DNA of 64,000 nt from Oscheius dolichura (GCA_932521035.1 OW051494.1:6124001-6188000), one strand, 5' to 3'. Shown: positions 19,942 through 33,745, counted from the first letter of the stretch. Translations and numbers: made by a program. Notes: generated from the sequence alone by a model not told the origin.

Positions 19942-21856
19942 ATGGAAATGGAAACTGGAAAAGAAACTATTTGGACCAATGAAAAATTTATTGTATGTTA
20001 CGGTTGGAATTTTTAAAAAAATAATTAGGTATTAAAAAAAGAATTTATGGAGGCAAAGTCTGAGGTTGCCGCTTTCGATATACTTGAAAGACTTATTTCC
20101 GTCGATCCAAACACCGTGGACGAGTATTGTTGAATTTTTCATAACTAAATAATCATCTAGCAATGCTTGGCTGGACTGCAAAGATCTCATAATTATACTT
20201 CTGGAAAATATACCCGTGGAGACCATGCTTCTTCGGCAGCAAATGTCATTGTTACAAGCAGTTAACAGTTCTCCGCCCCACGTTGTATCTACCCTTGCAG
20301 ATTTTTATTCTAAAAATGCAAAGGTGCAACTTTTTTTTAATGGATAACCATCCGTTACAGGCATTAGGGCTTCTTCGAGAACCGGCTGTTGCTGTCGCGG
20401 TTGCTTTTGCACGTCGTATTAATCACACTGAAACTTATGAATCGGTAATTAATCAATTAATAATTAATTGATAATAAATTTTTATTTAAGGTGGCTAAGC
20501 TTCTTGCACCTCTTGCAGCCCAACAGGAAGTTCGTCGAGAACTTTTCCACCAGCTCTCCTCTACTAGTGACTCGGAACATCGTTTCAGAGTGTATGAGGT
20601 AATTTATTATTATTTTTTTGGGTAATTTATTTATTTATCATTAGCGATTTTAAAGGAAATCTTGATATGAAATAATTTCCCCTGTTTAGATACTCCTCTA
20701 TGTTTTACGGCAATGCGCCTATGATGAATCTCTTTACGAGTTTTTCAATTTTATTTCGGATGACCTAAAAAGTTTGTTTTTGTATGTGAATCGATGACAG
20801 AAATTTAGAAAACGACGTTTTAACGCAACTGAGCGTTATTGACTTTTTATCCGATTTAGCACTTATTAGCAATGAAGGTGCTGAGCTTTTGAATAAGTCG
20901 GGAATTATCACTAAGATAGAATCTATTTTAAAGCATGGATCTGATTCTCCTGATGGTGGTTTCCTTTATTCATGTAACTTTAATAATAATTTTACTTTCA
21001 TGAGCTTTCTTTTTCAGCAGCAGTTAAGTTTTTTGGCTGCTTGTCACACTGTTATCCCGATATTATTGACAGCTTTCCGGAGTTTATCTCTAGTGTAATG
21101 CAAATGGTATGGCAACATGACACTTTAAACCGTCTTTAATGCTTGCAGCTTCACAATTTTGATAGTCTTGATGCAAGCCAGCGGCTATTGGCTGCAGAAA
21201 CATTCTCACATCTTGTTTTCACAGTTGAAGCAAAGAAGAAATTGGAAAATCAAAAAGGTTATATGAGTTTAAGAACAATATAAATACAGTTTACAGATTC
21301 TGTGATCCTTCGAGACGCCCTCCACATATTATGTTTAGCAACGCGTAGCGGTCCTGTAGAATTGCGAGCGAGAGTTATCGATGCAATTAATACATCTTTG
21401 GAAAACAGTAACGTTTTTTTAAATAGTTATTTATTTTTGCAGTCGAAGATTGTCAGCTTACCCGTTGGCTTGCTTGGATGCCTGGCCTTTCTTCAATTTT
21501 AACAAGCTATTTGACACGACCTTTTCCTGAAATTCGTATTAGCAGTATCCGCCTATTGAAAACGCTGTTCTCACATGAAAGTAGCGTTGCTTTTATGTTT
21601 TCGCCACGCGAAAATATTGAACAGTCAGTTTTGGTTTTTTAATTAAGTGTTAATTATGCGTATTATTTAGATTCAAAGAATGGCTTTGTGATTCTCAGTC
21701 TGAAACTGACTGGGAAGCATGTCAGTTGAAGAATAATCTTATTCGTGATTTTCAAACGGCAAACTGGTCAGGTGTAGACGAGAGCATCAAACAAAAATTG
21801 AACCATTATTTTGAAATCCGGAGAAGTCTTCCTGAAGTTGCTACAATGGAACTATG
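19942..21856 (+). CDS. 26S proteasome non-ATPase regulatory subunit 5 (PSMD5/S5b)
   Basis: PSMD5 is an assembly chaperone of the proteasome base, built of HEAT/ARM-like helices. The joined exons start MEMETGKETIWTNEKFI. They contain EVAAFDILERLISVDPN, LLREPAVAVAVAFARRI, the diagnostic HRFRVYEILLYVLRQ, LTQLSVIDFLSDLA, KFFGCLSHCYPDIIDSFPEF, SGPVELRARVIDAINTSL, LTRPFPEIRISSIRLLKTLF and a Glu/Leu-rich end (RRSLPEVATMEL). Order and spacing follow the vertebrate protein. The C-terminal HbYX-like tail cannot be judged. About ten short introns; the N-terminal exon is short and the start was chosen as the only ATG after the upstream acceptor. Third gene in the candidate operon, next to another ubiquitin-system gene (WDR48). 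Confidence 0.85.
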
Positions 21857-21999
21857 AAGCAGAATTTTTTTAAACATCCTTTCAAGCGTTCTATAAATTA
21901 TACGAATAATTTATATTTGTCTTCGACATGGAATGATCGTTTCGTTGTGAATTCTTCTAAAGATTTAATTGTTTTTGAGCTTTTTTTAGTAGAAGAGAT

Positions 22000-24077
22000 A
22001 TGCTAGTAGATCGAATTGTCAACGAATTGGAGGCAGATACTCACGACGAAATTATTTTAACACGGCTCGAACTTGCTTACGCAAATTCAACAGGACGAGG
22101 ATTAAAAGTTCTTTCTATTATAGTATCTGTCTAGTTATTGTTTTGCAGGAAGATCTGTCTAAAGATGGACAATCTTATAATACATTATTTGAGCGCGGGT
22201 TGCCTGGCAAAAATGGAGTTATGTACATACTTGCAACCAATTCAAGAGGTGAGCAGGTGATACGGAGAATACCCTCAATGGTATTGTCACAAAGATATTG
22301 CAAGATGTTGTCCTAGCATCTACCATTCGTATCCGGCTATGGTGGAAATCCGCCAGTTTTGAATAGTTATCCAGTGGCATCTACAGTCAATATAAATCCA
22401 TTCGTTAGTTTGTTGTATTATGCCTCACTCCAATTTTTAGCATTCAAATGTTTTACATCCTGGCGCAAAGTACGCCAAAGTTTCTGAAATTTACGATGCA
22501 TGCAATAAAGAACTTGAAAAAGATCAGGTATTTATTTATTAAGACCGATTAATTCCTCTTTTATACATATAAACAGTTATTACAGTTTGGCGAAATCCCT
22601 TTGGAGTTTCTAGAAGAGTTAGTCACTGAAAGCCTTTTTACTCGGAATATTTTGTTGGCAGATGCCAACAAAGGCCACAATTTTGCTAATCTTGTGCAAA
22701 GAGCCAGTGGTAATTATATTAGAGGTGCCGTTCGCGTAGGTAGAAATTTGTGATAGTAATAGCTGTTTGTTTAGGATGGAAAACTTTGTAGGCCTGCAAA
22801 CACTTTCGCCCAAATTGGTACAACTACGCAGCCATTTGATGAACCTCCGCCTCCAGTAGTGGCGCTGATGTTTTATTGTATGCATTTTTCAGTATCGCCC
22901 CCCATCTAGACAGCCACAGCAAAAACAATACTTAGAAATTGTGGATAGCGACGAAGAAAGTGCAGAATGTTTCAACAATGCTCAACAAGCCCAGCCCCTG
23001 CCTCAAAAATATTCGCGCTTCTCTGCACCGAGTAGAATTAGTAAGCCTAATTTTCCGCATATTGAAAAGGAAGCATCCTATAGACCAGGGAGTACTATAG
23101 ACAACTATACCAAATCTGTGTAAGTTTTTATTTTAAATGTTAAGTGGATGCAATTTAGTGACGAAAGTGTAAAGGAGCGTTTAATTATGAAGTATTTGGA
23201 AAGTAATTCCGTTCATGTGCTTGGTAACGAAGAAGAAACTGTAGTGCAAATGTACGTTCTTCTATACATCTTAGAGGTCTTTAGAAATGCCATGCGCGAG
23301 TGTACCAAGCTATGGAAAAACAAAATTGAAAATTATTGTGAATTTCTCTTCACTCTAAAAACTTATTGGCTTCAAAACAGGACAATCGACGTATTGGATA
23401 TCAATGCAAAAATGTTTGACGTATGGTAATTGTATAGTACTCTTCATAAATACGCAGAACACTCTTGACTCTTCCCGGACTTTCTCCTTAGATTGGAACA
23501 TGTTTGGTATAACCGAAGACGACCTTGCTCCTCTAAATTTGTTTGTACGCGCACCTAAGAAACATTGGAGCCCTAATAAAAACAATCAAGTTAATCTTTT
23601 TAATTTCTCTTTTCAATGTTTGATTTTTAAGATAGAAGTCAATCCTCTTATCCAGCAAGCGGACTTTCTGGACTTCAGGATAGACACCTGGTCTTATAGG
23701 ATTTACGAAAATCTTTTGAATAGTCTGAGAGGGGAGGAATCAATCGAGCGCATTGCTCATAATCAGAATACGTCTATTTCCGAAGTATTTCGAGAGGTTA
23801 GTCCTGCTCACATATCTTTTATGATCAATTTTATTTTCAGTTAAGGGCATGGCCAGAAATATTCATTATTGACAAGGTAAACGGTAAAGTCCGACTCCAT
23901 ACACCTTTTCCATTCTTTATTCTGGGTAATTTCTCCTAACTATTTAAATTCATTTTCTATGGAGTTGTTTTATTTTCCTAAGATTATTTAGTCGCGATTA
24001 ACAATTTGATTTGTATTTAAGATAAGAACAAACTTTTCGCACAACTGTGCCGATCTTGGCAAAGAAGGCGATATTGA
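22000..24077 (+). CDS. Possible LOTUS/OST-HTH-like protein (unrecognised ortholog)
   Basis: Starts at ATG 22,000 eleven nt after a TTTTTTTAG acceptor, 143 nt downstream of PSMD5. The joined exons give an N-terminal helical block (MLVDRIVNELEADTHDEIIL ... TLFERGLPGKNGVMYIL), a Pro/Gln-rich linker (YRPPSRQPQQKQYLEIVDSD; SRFSAPSRISKPNFP) and a C-terminal block (LNSLRGEESIERI ... VFRELRAWPEIFIIDKVNGK ... LFAQLCRSWQRRRY, stop 24,077). The pattern of a helix pair, then a short beta-like IFIIDKVNGKVRL resembles winged-helix LOTUS/OST-HTH domains found in germline RNA-granule proteins (C. elegans MIP-1/LOTR-1, Tudor-type). That assignment is a guess from shape, not from a diagnostic motif. The exon order is well supported by frame-consistent short introns. 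Fourth gene of the candidate operon. Confidence 0.4.
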
Positions 24078-24134
24078 GACATTGAGATACTTTGAGCAAC
24101 ATTTTTCATATTGTTATTTATTCAACTGATATCA
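24078..24134. terminator. Overlapping convergent 3' ends with poly(A) signals on both strands
   Basis: Only 57 nt separate the stop of the plus-strand gene (24,077) from the stop of the minus-strand GT31-like gene (24,135). A plus AATAAA lies at 24,137-24,142, inside the minus gene's last codons. A minus-strand AATAAA (TTTATT on +) lies at 24,116-24,121. The two transcripts therefore must overlap. Confidence 0.6.
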
Positions 24135-25174
24135 TCAATAAACTATTTTGTAGAGAAGGTAATCGTAGAAACGGGTATAGCCTGGATTCAGCGCAGCAAC
24201 AGAGACAAGATCTCTGGAACAACATTCTATCCCAGGCTTTACCTAAACGATCAGAATGGAGTAGAGGTGTCTAATTACTTACCGTGTGCGATAACCCGTC
24301 ATTTTCATTGCGATAACTACTTAAACGTAGGAATTTACTCATAGAGTAAGGAATTATCCTATGACGTAACAGAACATCTCTGTTGTCTGCCACAACAAAT
24401 CCAGCCGAAGTGAGACAGTCGTATAGAATATGCAGATACTTCTCGTTTCTGGATATGCATCGAATATTCCTCTTTGTATGCGCATAAAGTCTGAAAGCGA
24501 ATGAGCGGAACTATATAGAAGACAAACTTTTGTATTCCCATGTAGGATATAACAACGTGAGGAGTGATGGCTGTTTTAAAAGGATATTCTTGAGTCCAAA
24601 CGAAAGAGGACTGTAATCTTATTCATTATATAAAAAGAGAAGAGCTAAACACCGTATCGGTATGTGTATAATTTTGCACCATCTTCCGTAGATTATCCAC
24701 GACTATGTAAGTTCCCAAACCAGTGAGAACGATCCAATCATCCTTAGCCGCTGTTTGTTTGCCTTTTTCGATGGCCTTCAGCCATGCTTTCCAACGATTA
24801 GTCCGAGCATCGCCGACGAAAAACAAAGACGAGCACTGTTTACCCCAGGTCTAGGCACCAATTGTTTTTGCGTTTTGAAAATACCTGGGTGATAGAAAGC
24901 TTCTCTCTCTTTACGACGTTAGCGGTATAGTTACCATAAATTAGGACAAAACAGTGAATGGAAGAATTAGTAGTGACAGGGCCGGGTTCACTTGGGTGAA
25001 TAAAATCATCTTGTGGCTCGGATAGAAATAAATAAGACTGAAATTGGGAGACGGTTGCTTGTATAACGTTGAACGTACAAAAACGGCAGTGAGAAGAAAC
25101 CCCAAGACCGTCCCCAACAAGCCGACGGCGAGACGGCGCCGAGCAAACCGACCCCGACGATCGTAGAAAACCAT
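24135..25174 (-). CDS. C1GALT1/Cosmc-like GT31 protein lacking the DxD motif
   Basis: Six exons (25,079-25,174; 24,885-25,037; 24,653-24,850; 24,528-24,610; 24,283-24,490; 24,135-24,242) join in frame to 281 residues. The N-terminus is a short basic cytosolic tail and a membrane anchor (LAVGLLGTVLGFLLTAVF), i.e. type II Golgi/ER topology. Family landmarks: HCFVLIYGNYTANVVKRE, then TWGKQCSSLFFVGDA (the TW-x-x-x-C of core-1 galactosyltransferase), DDWIVLTGLGTYIVVDNLRK (the place where T-synthase has W-x-x-x-x-DDDTY), and VKPGIECCSRDLVSV matching the late CCSD block. The DxD metal site is replaced by TGLG. This combination resembles C1GALT1C1/Cosmc, the chaperone of T-synthase, more than an active enzyme. 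It could equally be an inactive nematode paralog of C1GALT1. Confidence 0.6.
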
Positions 25175-25618
25175 TCAAATCGGGCAAAAAGTTCGGAAGA
25201 AGAAGAGCCAACCAAAATCGGAGATGGTCAGAACCATATATTCTACCGGTAATAACTGAGCAGTTATTCAGAATCTAAAAGAGAAGAGAGAAGCTCCCTT
25301 TTTTTCAAGGCATTCTCTTGATTGGCTCACTAATAGGGAAAATTTTTTTAGCATAGCCGAAATCCCAATGAGTCTTGAACATTACTATTATGAGATAAAA
25401 CTTTATTCGTTTTGAATTTGCAGCACTATGTACACACAATAATAATAATAAAGACTAATAAAGATTGTTGTAAGTTATAATTATCTACTAAATTAAATAT
25501 ACACACGATGCATAAACGGCATAAAAAGTATAGATATAAAAAGCGCAATGTGAAGCTATGCTACGGACCTCAGAATAGTAGCAACCCGATGCCACGTGCT
25601 AGTAGGTCAAAACCGTAA
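25175..25618. other. Intergenic gap between PDK and the GT31-like gene
   Basis: AT-rich; a minus-strand AATAAA (TTTATT on +) near 25,401 could end the PDK transcript. No gene or repeat se en otherwise; the ATG of the GT31-like gene has no nearby splice acceptor. Confidence 0.4.
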
Positions 25619-27454
25619 TCACGCGGGTCGATTTCCTTGGCCGGGAACATGGTGCGACCAATCAGCTACCTGAAAGATTTATCCACACAATGGTGCTGTT
25701 ATTAAAACTAACCTGCGGACCCATAGTTAGGTTTCTCTTCGAAGAAGTGCTAAAAATTGGCAATACTTCACTAGCTTCAACGGGGACGGCTTTCATATAG
25801 ACGCAAGCATCAGTCCCATATCCTTCCATGGAGACGAGGAATAAGTCCCCCAAAAAGTACCTAGCGTAAAGTCTAGATAATGGTAATCCATAACCATAAC
25901 CAGCCTAATAATATGGAAATGTTAAAAAAACAACTGGTAAAATACCAAAGGCGCCTGCGTACCATCTCTGGGAGGGGGCGGCGCAGTACTATACATATAA
26001 TTGTACAACTTTTCGAGAATTGTTCTAGAAACACCACCTCCACGATCACATATCTTTAAAACAAAAATGTTGTAAAGACTTATTTCACCTTTATCGATAA
26101 ATCTTCTGATCCTCTCACAACATATACACGTATGTCAGGAAGGTCGTCATCAACCCCATGGTGCTCAATTGTTGCTCTCATTGCATTTTTAAACAGCTCA
26201 AACATTATATGATATAGATGACTCGGTACGGCTACTATTGAAATTGGTTTCCCCTAAACAAACAAATAGCTTGTGAAAAAAAAACACAAAATTACCTTAT
26301 CAACGGCATTTATCATTTCGAGCTTCATAGTAGGGCTTGTTAAGTAATATCGGTCACAAAGAAATCTAGCATTTTCAAAAGCATCATAGACAACTGATTC
26401 AACATCACAGGTAGGATCAATGCAACCAACATGGCGTGGGCTTTCCGGGAGAACTGAACCAAATACGACCAAATGTTGATTTTGTAACATTCTTATAGAA
26501 ATCCTATTTATATAGAAACGATCCAAAAAATATTGGATACCTTAACGAAGATAATAATGCATATATAAAAGAGTAAGTCTACCTCGTTCACTTGCAATAT
26601 CCACACCATCACTTTCTCGCAATTCGATTAGCCCTTCAGCCATTGTTTCCACAACATGAGCATGCCTTTTTAATATTCCTTGAAGCTTTTCATTAAACCT
26701 GGAAATTATTAATATTGAAACGCATATATCACTACATTTAAATAGGTATTACCCATGAAAACAAAAACCACGCGTTTTACTATTATACAAAAATAATTAA
26801 ATGTTTTCTGCCATTCCCAACCGGTTTGTCTTACAGGATCACTGGTGACCCACGTGACAAAGGTAACAACGAATAGAGGCACGTTTGCACATTGAGATAC
26901 CAACGCCAAAGAACACGTGTTACAGTGGAACAGGATGATAATAGAAGCATCAAAATGGCCATGTTATTAACTATTAACTCTTATTCTCTAATCTAATGGA
27001 AAGACAACATGTATATCCTAAAAAAAACAAAAAAAAAGCAACTTACAATGCTACATTGTCCAGAGATGCACTTGCATTTTCGAAAGTAAGAATTTCCTGG
27101 AAGCTTTCATTATACCACCCTGATACCATCTTAGAACTGGGCATTTGAAGTAATTTTGGTGGCAGTAAATAAAACTCCTAAAAAGAAGCCAACGCTTCTG
27201 TAAAAACTGCTTAGAAAACAAACCTGCATTATATTGGCTAATCGAACCAAAAGTTCGTTTTTTAAAAAAGTATAAGAAGTAGCAGCTGTACCAATTCGTC
27301 CAAAGTCCAAATATTGCTGAATTGTAAGAGAAGAAGGTTGAAACTGGCTAGAAAGAGGTGATTAGTTATATCCATTATAAGATCACCTGTAATGTTCTAG
27401 TTGCTTTACTAGTTTACCAGCAAACGGCGCAAGTACCCGTCTTGTTAAGTGCAT
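25619..27454 (-). CDS. pdhk-2: Pyruvate dehydrogenase (acetyl-transferring) kinase, mitochondrial
   Basis: PDK phosphorylates and switches off the pyruvate dehydrogenase complex in the mitochondrial matrix. The minus-strand exons begin [20 protein letters not shown], then [17 protein letters not shown] and [22 protein letters not shown], the BCDHK N-terminal helical domain. The GHKL ATP site follows: [14 protein letters not shown] (N box, Glu/Asn as in PDKs), [20 protein letters not shown] (G1 box) and [20 protein letters not shown] (G2 box). The C-tail has [11 protein letters not shown], keeping the DW motif that shapes the lipoyl-domain pocket. All active-site motifs look intact. The intron near 26,700-27,045 is unusually long (about 340 nt). 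The symbol assumes orthology to the single C. elegans PDHK. Confidence 0.9.
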
Positions 27455-28030
27455 TTTAGTCTTGCTGAAAGATGCTGGATAGAATTTAAAACATATCTAA
27501 TATCAGCCAAGACTAGCATAAGCTAGGTAGAGGAATCATTGAAACCCCCAAACTTTGTTGACGACAGCAAATGGCTCCCCGAACAGCCGCGTGTGCATCT
27601 TGTAAAAAAGTGAACAAGACAATTTGCGAGATTATGTTTTTTTTTTAAAGTTCGGAGCATTTCTATTGAAAATGACTAAAGCAAGCATGACCCCTGATAC
27701 AATTACATAAGAAGTCAAAGAAGAAGAAAGATAGGGAAGAAGTATCAAAATTAGAGATTGGAATGCTGAAGGAAGACACGAGGGAGGGAGGGGAGACACC
27801 CAAAGAGAGCAAAGAACACGCTGCATTGATTATTTCTCGGCAATACATGTACATAGAGGGGCTAAACTTGCGTTTATACGAGTTTTATTTTTATATCAAA
27901 GATGTTCTTGGTATATATAGCAGTTCGAATCTTTCTACATTGTATAGTTGCAAAATATAAGCTCAGGAACTCACAACAATCCTCAAAAAGACGTACATCT
28001 TTACCTAGAACTAAAAAGGAACAAAAGAAT
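27455..28030. other. Divergent intergenic region PDK (-) / SAM protein (+)
   Basis: Holds both promoters. An open frame continues upstream of the chosen SAM ATG as far as 27,902 and includes a basic stretch (SQQSSKRRTSLPRTKKEQ), so the SAM gene could start earlier. Nothing else recognised. Confidence 0.4.
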
Positions 28031-29497
28031 ATGCGATATATCAATGCACTGCGCATTGACGTTGCTCAAGCGACATGTAACGCAGGCGTTGAGATAAAAA
28101 CCCTCACCTCAAAACAACACACAGCTTGCCGAGGTCGCCACCTCAAAGGCCTAAAATGGCTAAAATGGTCCCGCAGCGACTACATGCCAGTTTTTCATAT
28201 ATGCGTTTCTACACATTTTCGTGTGTTTTCGATGTTTTATTCGGTCTTATCAACCCCAAATTACAGTAGAACAGTAAATAAAAGCATAAAATAACGCAGA
28301 TTTGAGGCGTAATGGAATGTCAGTGAATTTTTGTCCCGAAATAACCCAAAAATGACTTTTTCTTATGATATTCTTCCGTCCGTAACTTAAAAAGCTCCCC
28401 ATAATGAGACTAATCGATTGCAGTGAAAATAAAAAAGATTGGATGTCACAGTTTTGAAAAAGAAATTGTCAAAGATTTTGACCGATTTTTCAAAAAATCG
28501 ACGTTTGATGGAAACGGTTGTAAACAGCGCACAAACAGCGTTTTTTGTATTGGAGATTACGGTATCCAACTTTGTAGCTTCATCCAGGCATACATTTTTA
28601 TAGTTCTTGGGATTGTTCGATGCAGAAAAAAATTCTGATCCGGAAGTAATTTTGGCACCAAAATCTGTTCTGGTTTTGATATGGAAAAACACGAAAAACT
28701 CATCTTTTTTATGGTACATTTATATGAACCCCAAAAATTACTTCCGGGTCATTAAAATATGCTCTTTCGAATGCAATTTTTGGGTCCCGGCACGATGACG
28801 GTGGCTGAACAACGTTTTTGGGTTATTTCGGGACAAAAATTCACTGATATTCCATTACGCCTCAAATCTGCGTTATTTTATGTTTTTCTCTTTGGTTTTA
28901 TAGTAATTTGGGGTCGAATAAAACATCGAAAACACACGAAAATGTGTAGAAACGCATATATGAAAAACTGGCTTGTGGTCGCTGCGGGACCATTTTAGCC
29001 ATTTTAGACCTTTGAGGTGGCGACCTCGGCGAGCTGTGATGCGGGATACTTCTATTAGGACAACATCGTTCTTTCAGGGTCATATGGAAACAATAAAAGT
29101 ATGAACATACCAGCTTCATATCGTCCTATATGCTTCTGGACGTAAACGGTTTTACTTTTTTCTTGGCAATTCGTTTCAGATGTTCCGACTCCGACGACTG
29201 GCTAAGAAAAAGAAGACCCAAGCTAGCCTTAAAATATTCCCTTAACTTTTTGCGTCATAATGTTACCGGTGAGTAGGCCGTAACTGCAGGATATTTTTTA
29301 TATTTAGGAAGAGTATTGATGGAAATGAACGAAAGAGATCTAGCTGACGTAGGAATTGAATCTTACGAAGAACGGTATATATATTTTTTTGAGATATTAA
29401 TTTGCCTTTTTGCAGACAGGATTTGCTCCTCGAGATAAGAAAGGAGAGGTTGTATTGCGATCTTGACGAGCTGTCAAAGCTCAAAAAGCAGATTTAA
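28031..29497 (+). CDS. Small SAM-domain adaptor (SAMD10/12, Aveugle-like)
   Basis: Exons 28,031-28,076, 29,078-29,141, 29,180-29,268, 29,308-29,374 and 29,416-29,497 join exactly (348 nt, 115 residues). The protein is almost only a SAM domain: W-T-C-S-D-S-D-D-W-L, RPKLALKYSLNFLRHNVTG, RVLMEMNERDLADVGI, ERQDLLLEIRKERLYCDLDE, then LSKLKKQI. The size and the helix after the SAM core fit the SAMD10/SAMD12 group. Its Drosophila member Aveugle/HYP links CNK and KSR in Ras-MAPK signalling; that role is inferred. The first intron is 1,001 nt because a foldback element sits in it. An upstream in-frame start is possible. AATAAA at 29,499-29,504 and the next gene's acceptor at 29,610 suggest co-transcription with the F-box-like gene. 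Confidence 0.7.
28120..29038. mobile_element. Long-arm foldback element, copy 1, in the SAM-gene intron
   Basis: Inverted arms of about 220-240 nt (28,120-28,358 and 28,815-29,038). They start CACAGCT-GCCGAGGTCGCCA and are nearly identical over the outer 120 nt (for example CTAAAATGGCTAAAATGGTC). The internal 450 nt has no long ORF. A second copy of the left arm plus interior lies inverted at 36,640-37,240. Confidence 0.75.
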
Positions 29498-29610
29498 TAA
29501 TAAATATATCAAAAGTGTTCTTTTATTTGTTCCGATGGTGGTCAATGCGAATTTATTTTTAATTTATATTTGCATTTGTTTTCATAGAAAACTGTAACTA
29601 GAAATTTTAG

Positions 29611-31212
29611 ATGGACAGTAACTTCATTTCACGACAAGAAAGGACGAATAATGCCCGAGATGTAATCGCAGAATTGATGAAGGAAACCTATGGGGAAGGA
29701 GTTGATGTAAGCTATCTTAGGCCAATGTTTAGTATATTCTACAGATGGGTTCTAACAAGGACATAATTACTGCTACGCCCCCTCTTCCCAAGTTAGAAAA
29801 CCTTTCCGAAAATGTTATGTTGCGCATATTTTCAAACCTTACCAACGTTCATGATTATGATAATCCTGCAACAGTGGAGAAAACCGTTCACGGTTATGGA
29901 GCTCAAAACAAAGAAATGACGAAAGTAAGATATATATTTGTTTGAATCTAACCTACCGTTATTCAGTTTGTTTGGAGAATGTCTGGTGTATGTGCTTCTT
30001 TCAACCATTTCTTTAACAACCTCTCGGACAAAATGCTTGCGCAGTTCCCGAGACCCCCTATTGGCCTTCGTATACAGGTTACCAATTTTACAACCCTTTT
30101 AGAAGTTCCCTTTTTTAGCCAAAAGCTGCGAAAATTGCTATGAAACATATGGATGCTCAAGAAGATCCTAAAGTTCAGTTGTACGTGTATGGTTATTTTT
30201 CGAAAAATAATTATGTTATGTGCTGCAAGCCTAGCGAGATCGCGGCAGTTCTATAGTATGTACATTGAAATCATTTGCTTATCAATTTATAGTCCTGCAA
30301 TAGTGGAGACTCATTTGATCATTCAAAGTTTCGTTCTCGATGATGGCTTGATTGAGATGATACAGGGTTTTGATACCAGCAAGGTAGATAACAGTTTCTT
30401 ATACTAATAAGCAACAAATTCCAGGTCGAGGAGGTTTTTTTTAATGATATCATGGGGGTTGATCTCGTAGAAGTTTCCGTAGCTGACATAGTCAACCTTT
30501 TTCCTAATGCGATGATGATTCGTTTTCTCGGCGATTCTCGTTTCGAAAGTCTCATTACTATTAATAATGCTGAGGTGCCGGAAATGGAGAAGTTTGTATT
30601 TATTTATACAATATTTAGCTTATATTATATGCAAAAAGTCATTTAGATAATTTTTGCATATACTTGTAGAACAGAACTGAGCTATCAAATGATTTTAAAG
30701 CTGCGGCTAATTTCATATATTTCGCTTTCTGTTAATACATCGAACAATTTCAGGACTACGCTTGACAGTATCCTTCCTGGAGATCTTATTGGAACATACC
30801 ACGATATCGATGTCCGTTGCCAGAAGCGTAATAAAATCACGAGAAATCGTCATCGGCTTGTTCGAGAGTAAGTCTAGTCTCTTTTATTATTGTTGCTGCA
30901 TGAACCAGGCAATCTCTTTATTGCAGGACTGAAGCGCTCGGCGATCCTCAGCCGTTGAAAAAAGATGACGACGAGGTCCAGCACAAATCTCTCAAGGTTT
31001 GTAATTTTTCTATTAGTCTATTATATTCCTATTTAAGCGTCTTACTTCGTATCTTAATTGCCCTCCCAAAAAGAGATCTCCAGATGAGGTATATTCGTTA
31101 TTTTCAGAGTATTACGTAACTTTAGCTCAACACACAAGTCAAAATTCACGAATTAGAGAAGGAATTGAGTGCGCTTCGTAGTCGCTTTTCCAAACTTGAG
31201 AGAGCTACTTAA
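29611..31212 (+). CDS. F-box-like protein with C-terminal coiled coil
   Basis: ATG at 29,611 directly follows a TTTTAG acceptor, 113 nt after the SAM gene's stop. The joined exons start MDSNFISRQERTNNARDVI. An F-box-like segment follows (LENLSENVMLRIFSNLTNVH, an insert, then FVWRMSGVCASFNHFFNNLS), then a region with VETHLIIQSFVLDDGLIEMI, GVDLVEVSVADIVNLFPN and SILPGDLIGTYHDIDVRCQK. A short basic motif (PPKKRSPDEL) and a heptad-patterned tail (TQVKIHELEKELSALRSRFS) close it. An F-box would make it an SCF ubiquitin-ligase adaptor that binds SKP1. The substrate-binding part is not a known repeat type to me. The F-box call rests on the LSENVMLRIFSNL core only. Confidence 0.5.
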
Positions 31213-31367
31213 GAATTACAATCCCACGACGGCAATCTCTCCTTAATTTTTTTGTTTACAGGTTCATTTAATTGTATAACAATAAAGAAGAATAATAATT
31301 AGTTTACTTTCAACGAGACAAAGTAAAGGAATATCGATAGAACAGTAGGTGGGAAAATGAGATTTGT

Positions 31368-33476
<2,109 letters not shown>

Positions 33477-33745
33477 TCTGCAATAATATAGGAAAACTAT
33501 ATATTGAAAAACCAAAATAATAAGTGTAAGTGAACTGAAATGAATAAGCGAGATGAAAACGCGTGTAACGTAAAAGACTGGCATGGTTCTAGGTTTAATA
33601 AAGACAAATGTACAGGGGAAATGATAATGTGCATTTAAAAATGTATAGAAGGCTATTGGATGGCAAATGACAGTTCAATCACACACCGGATTGGATTGGT
33701 ATATGTACAGGATGCATTAATATACAAATGAAAATCTAACAAAAG

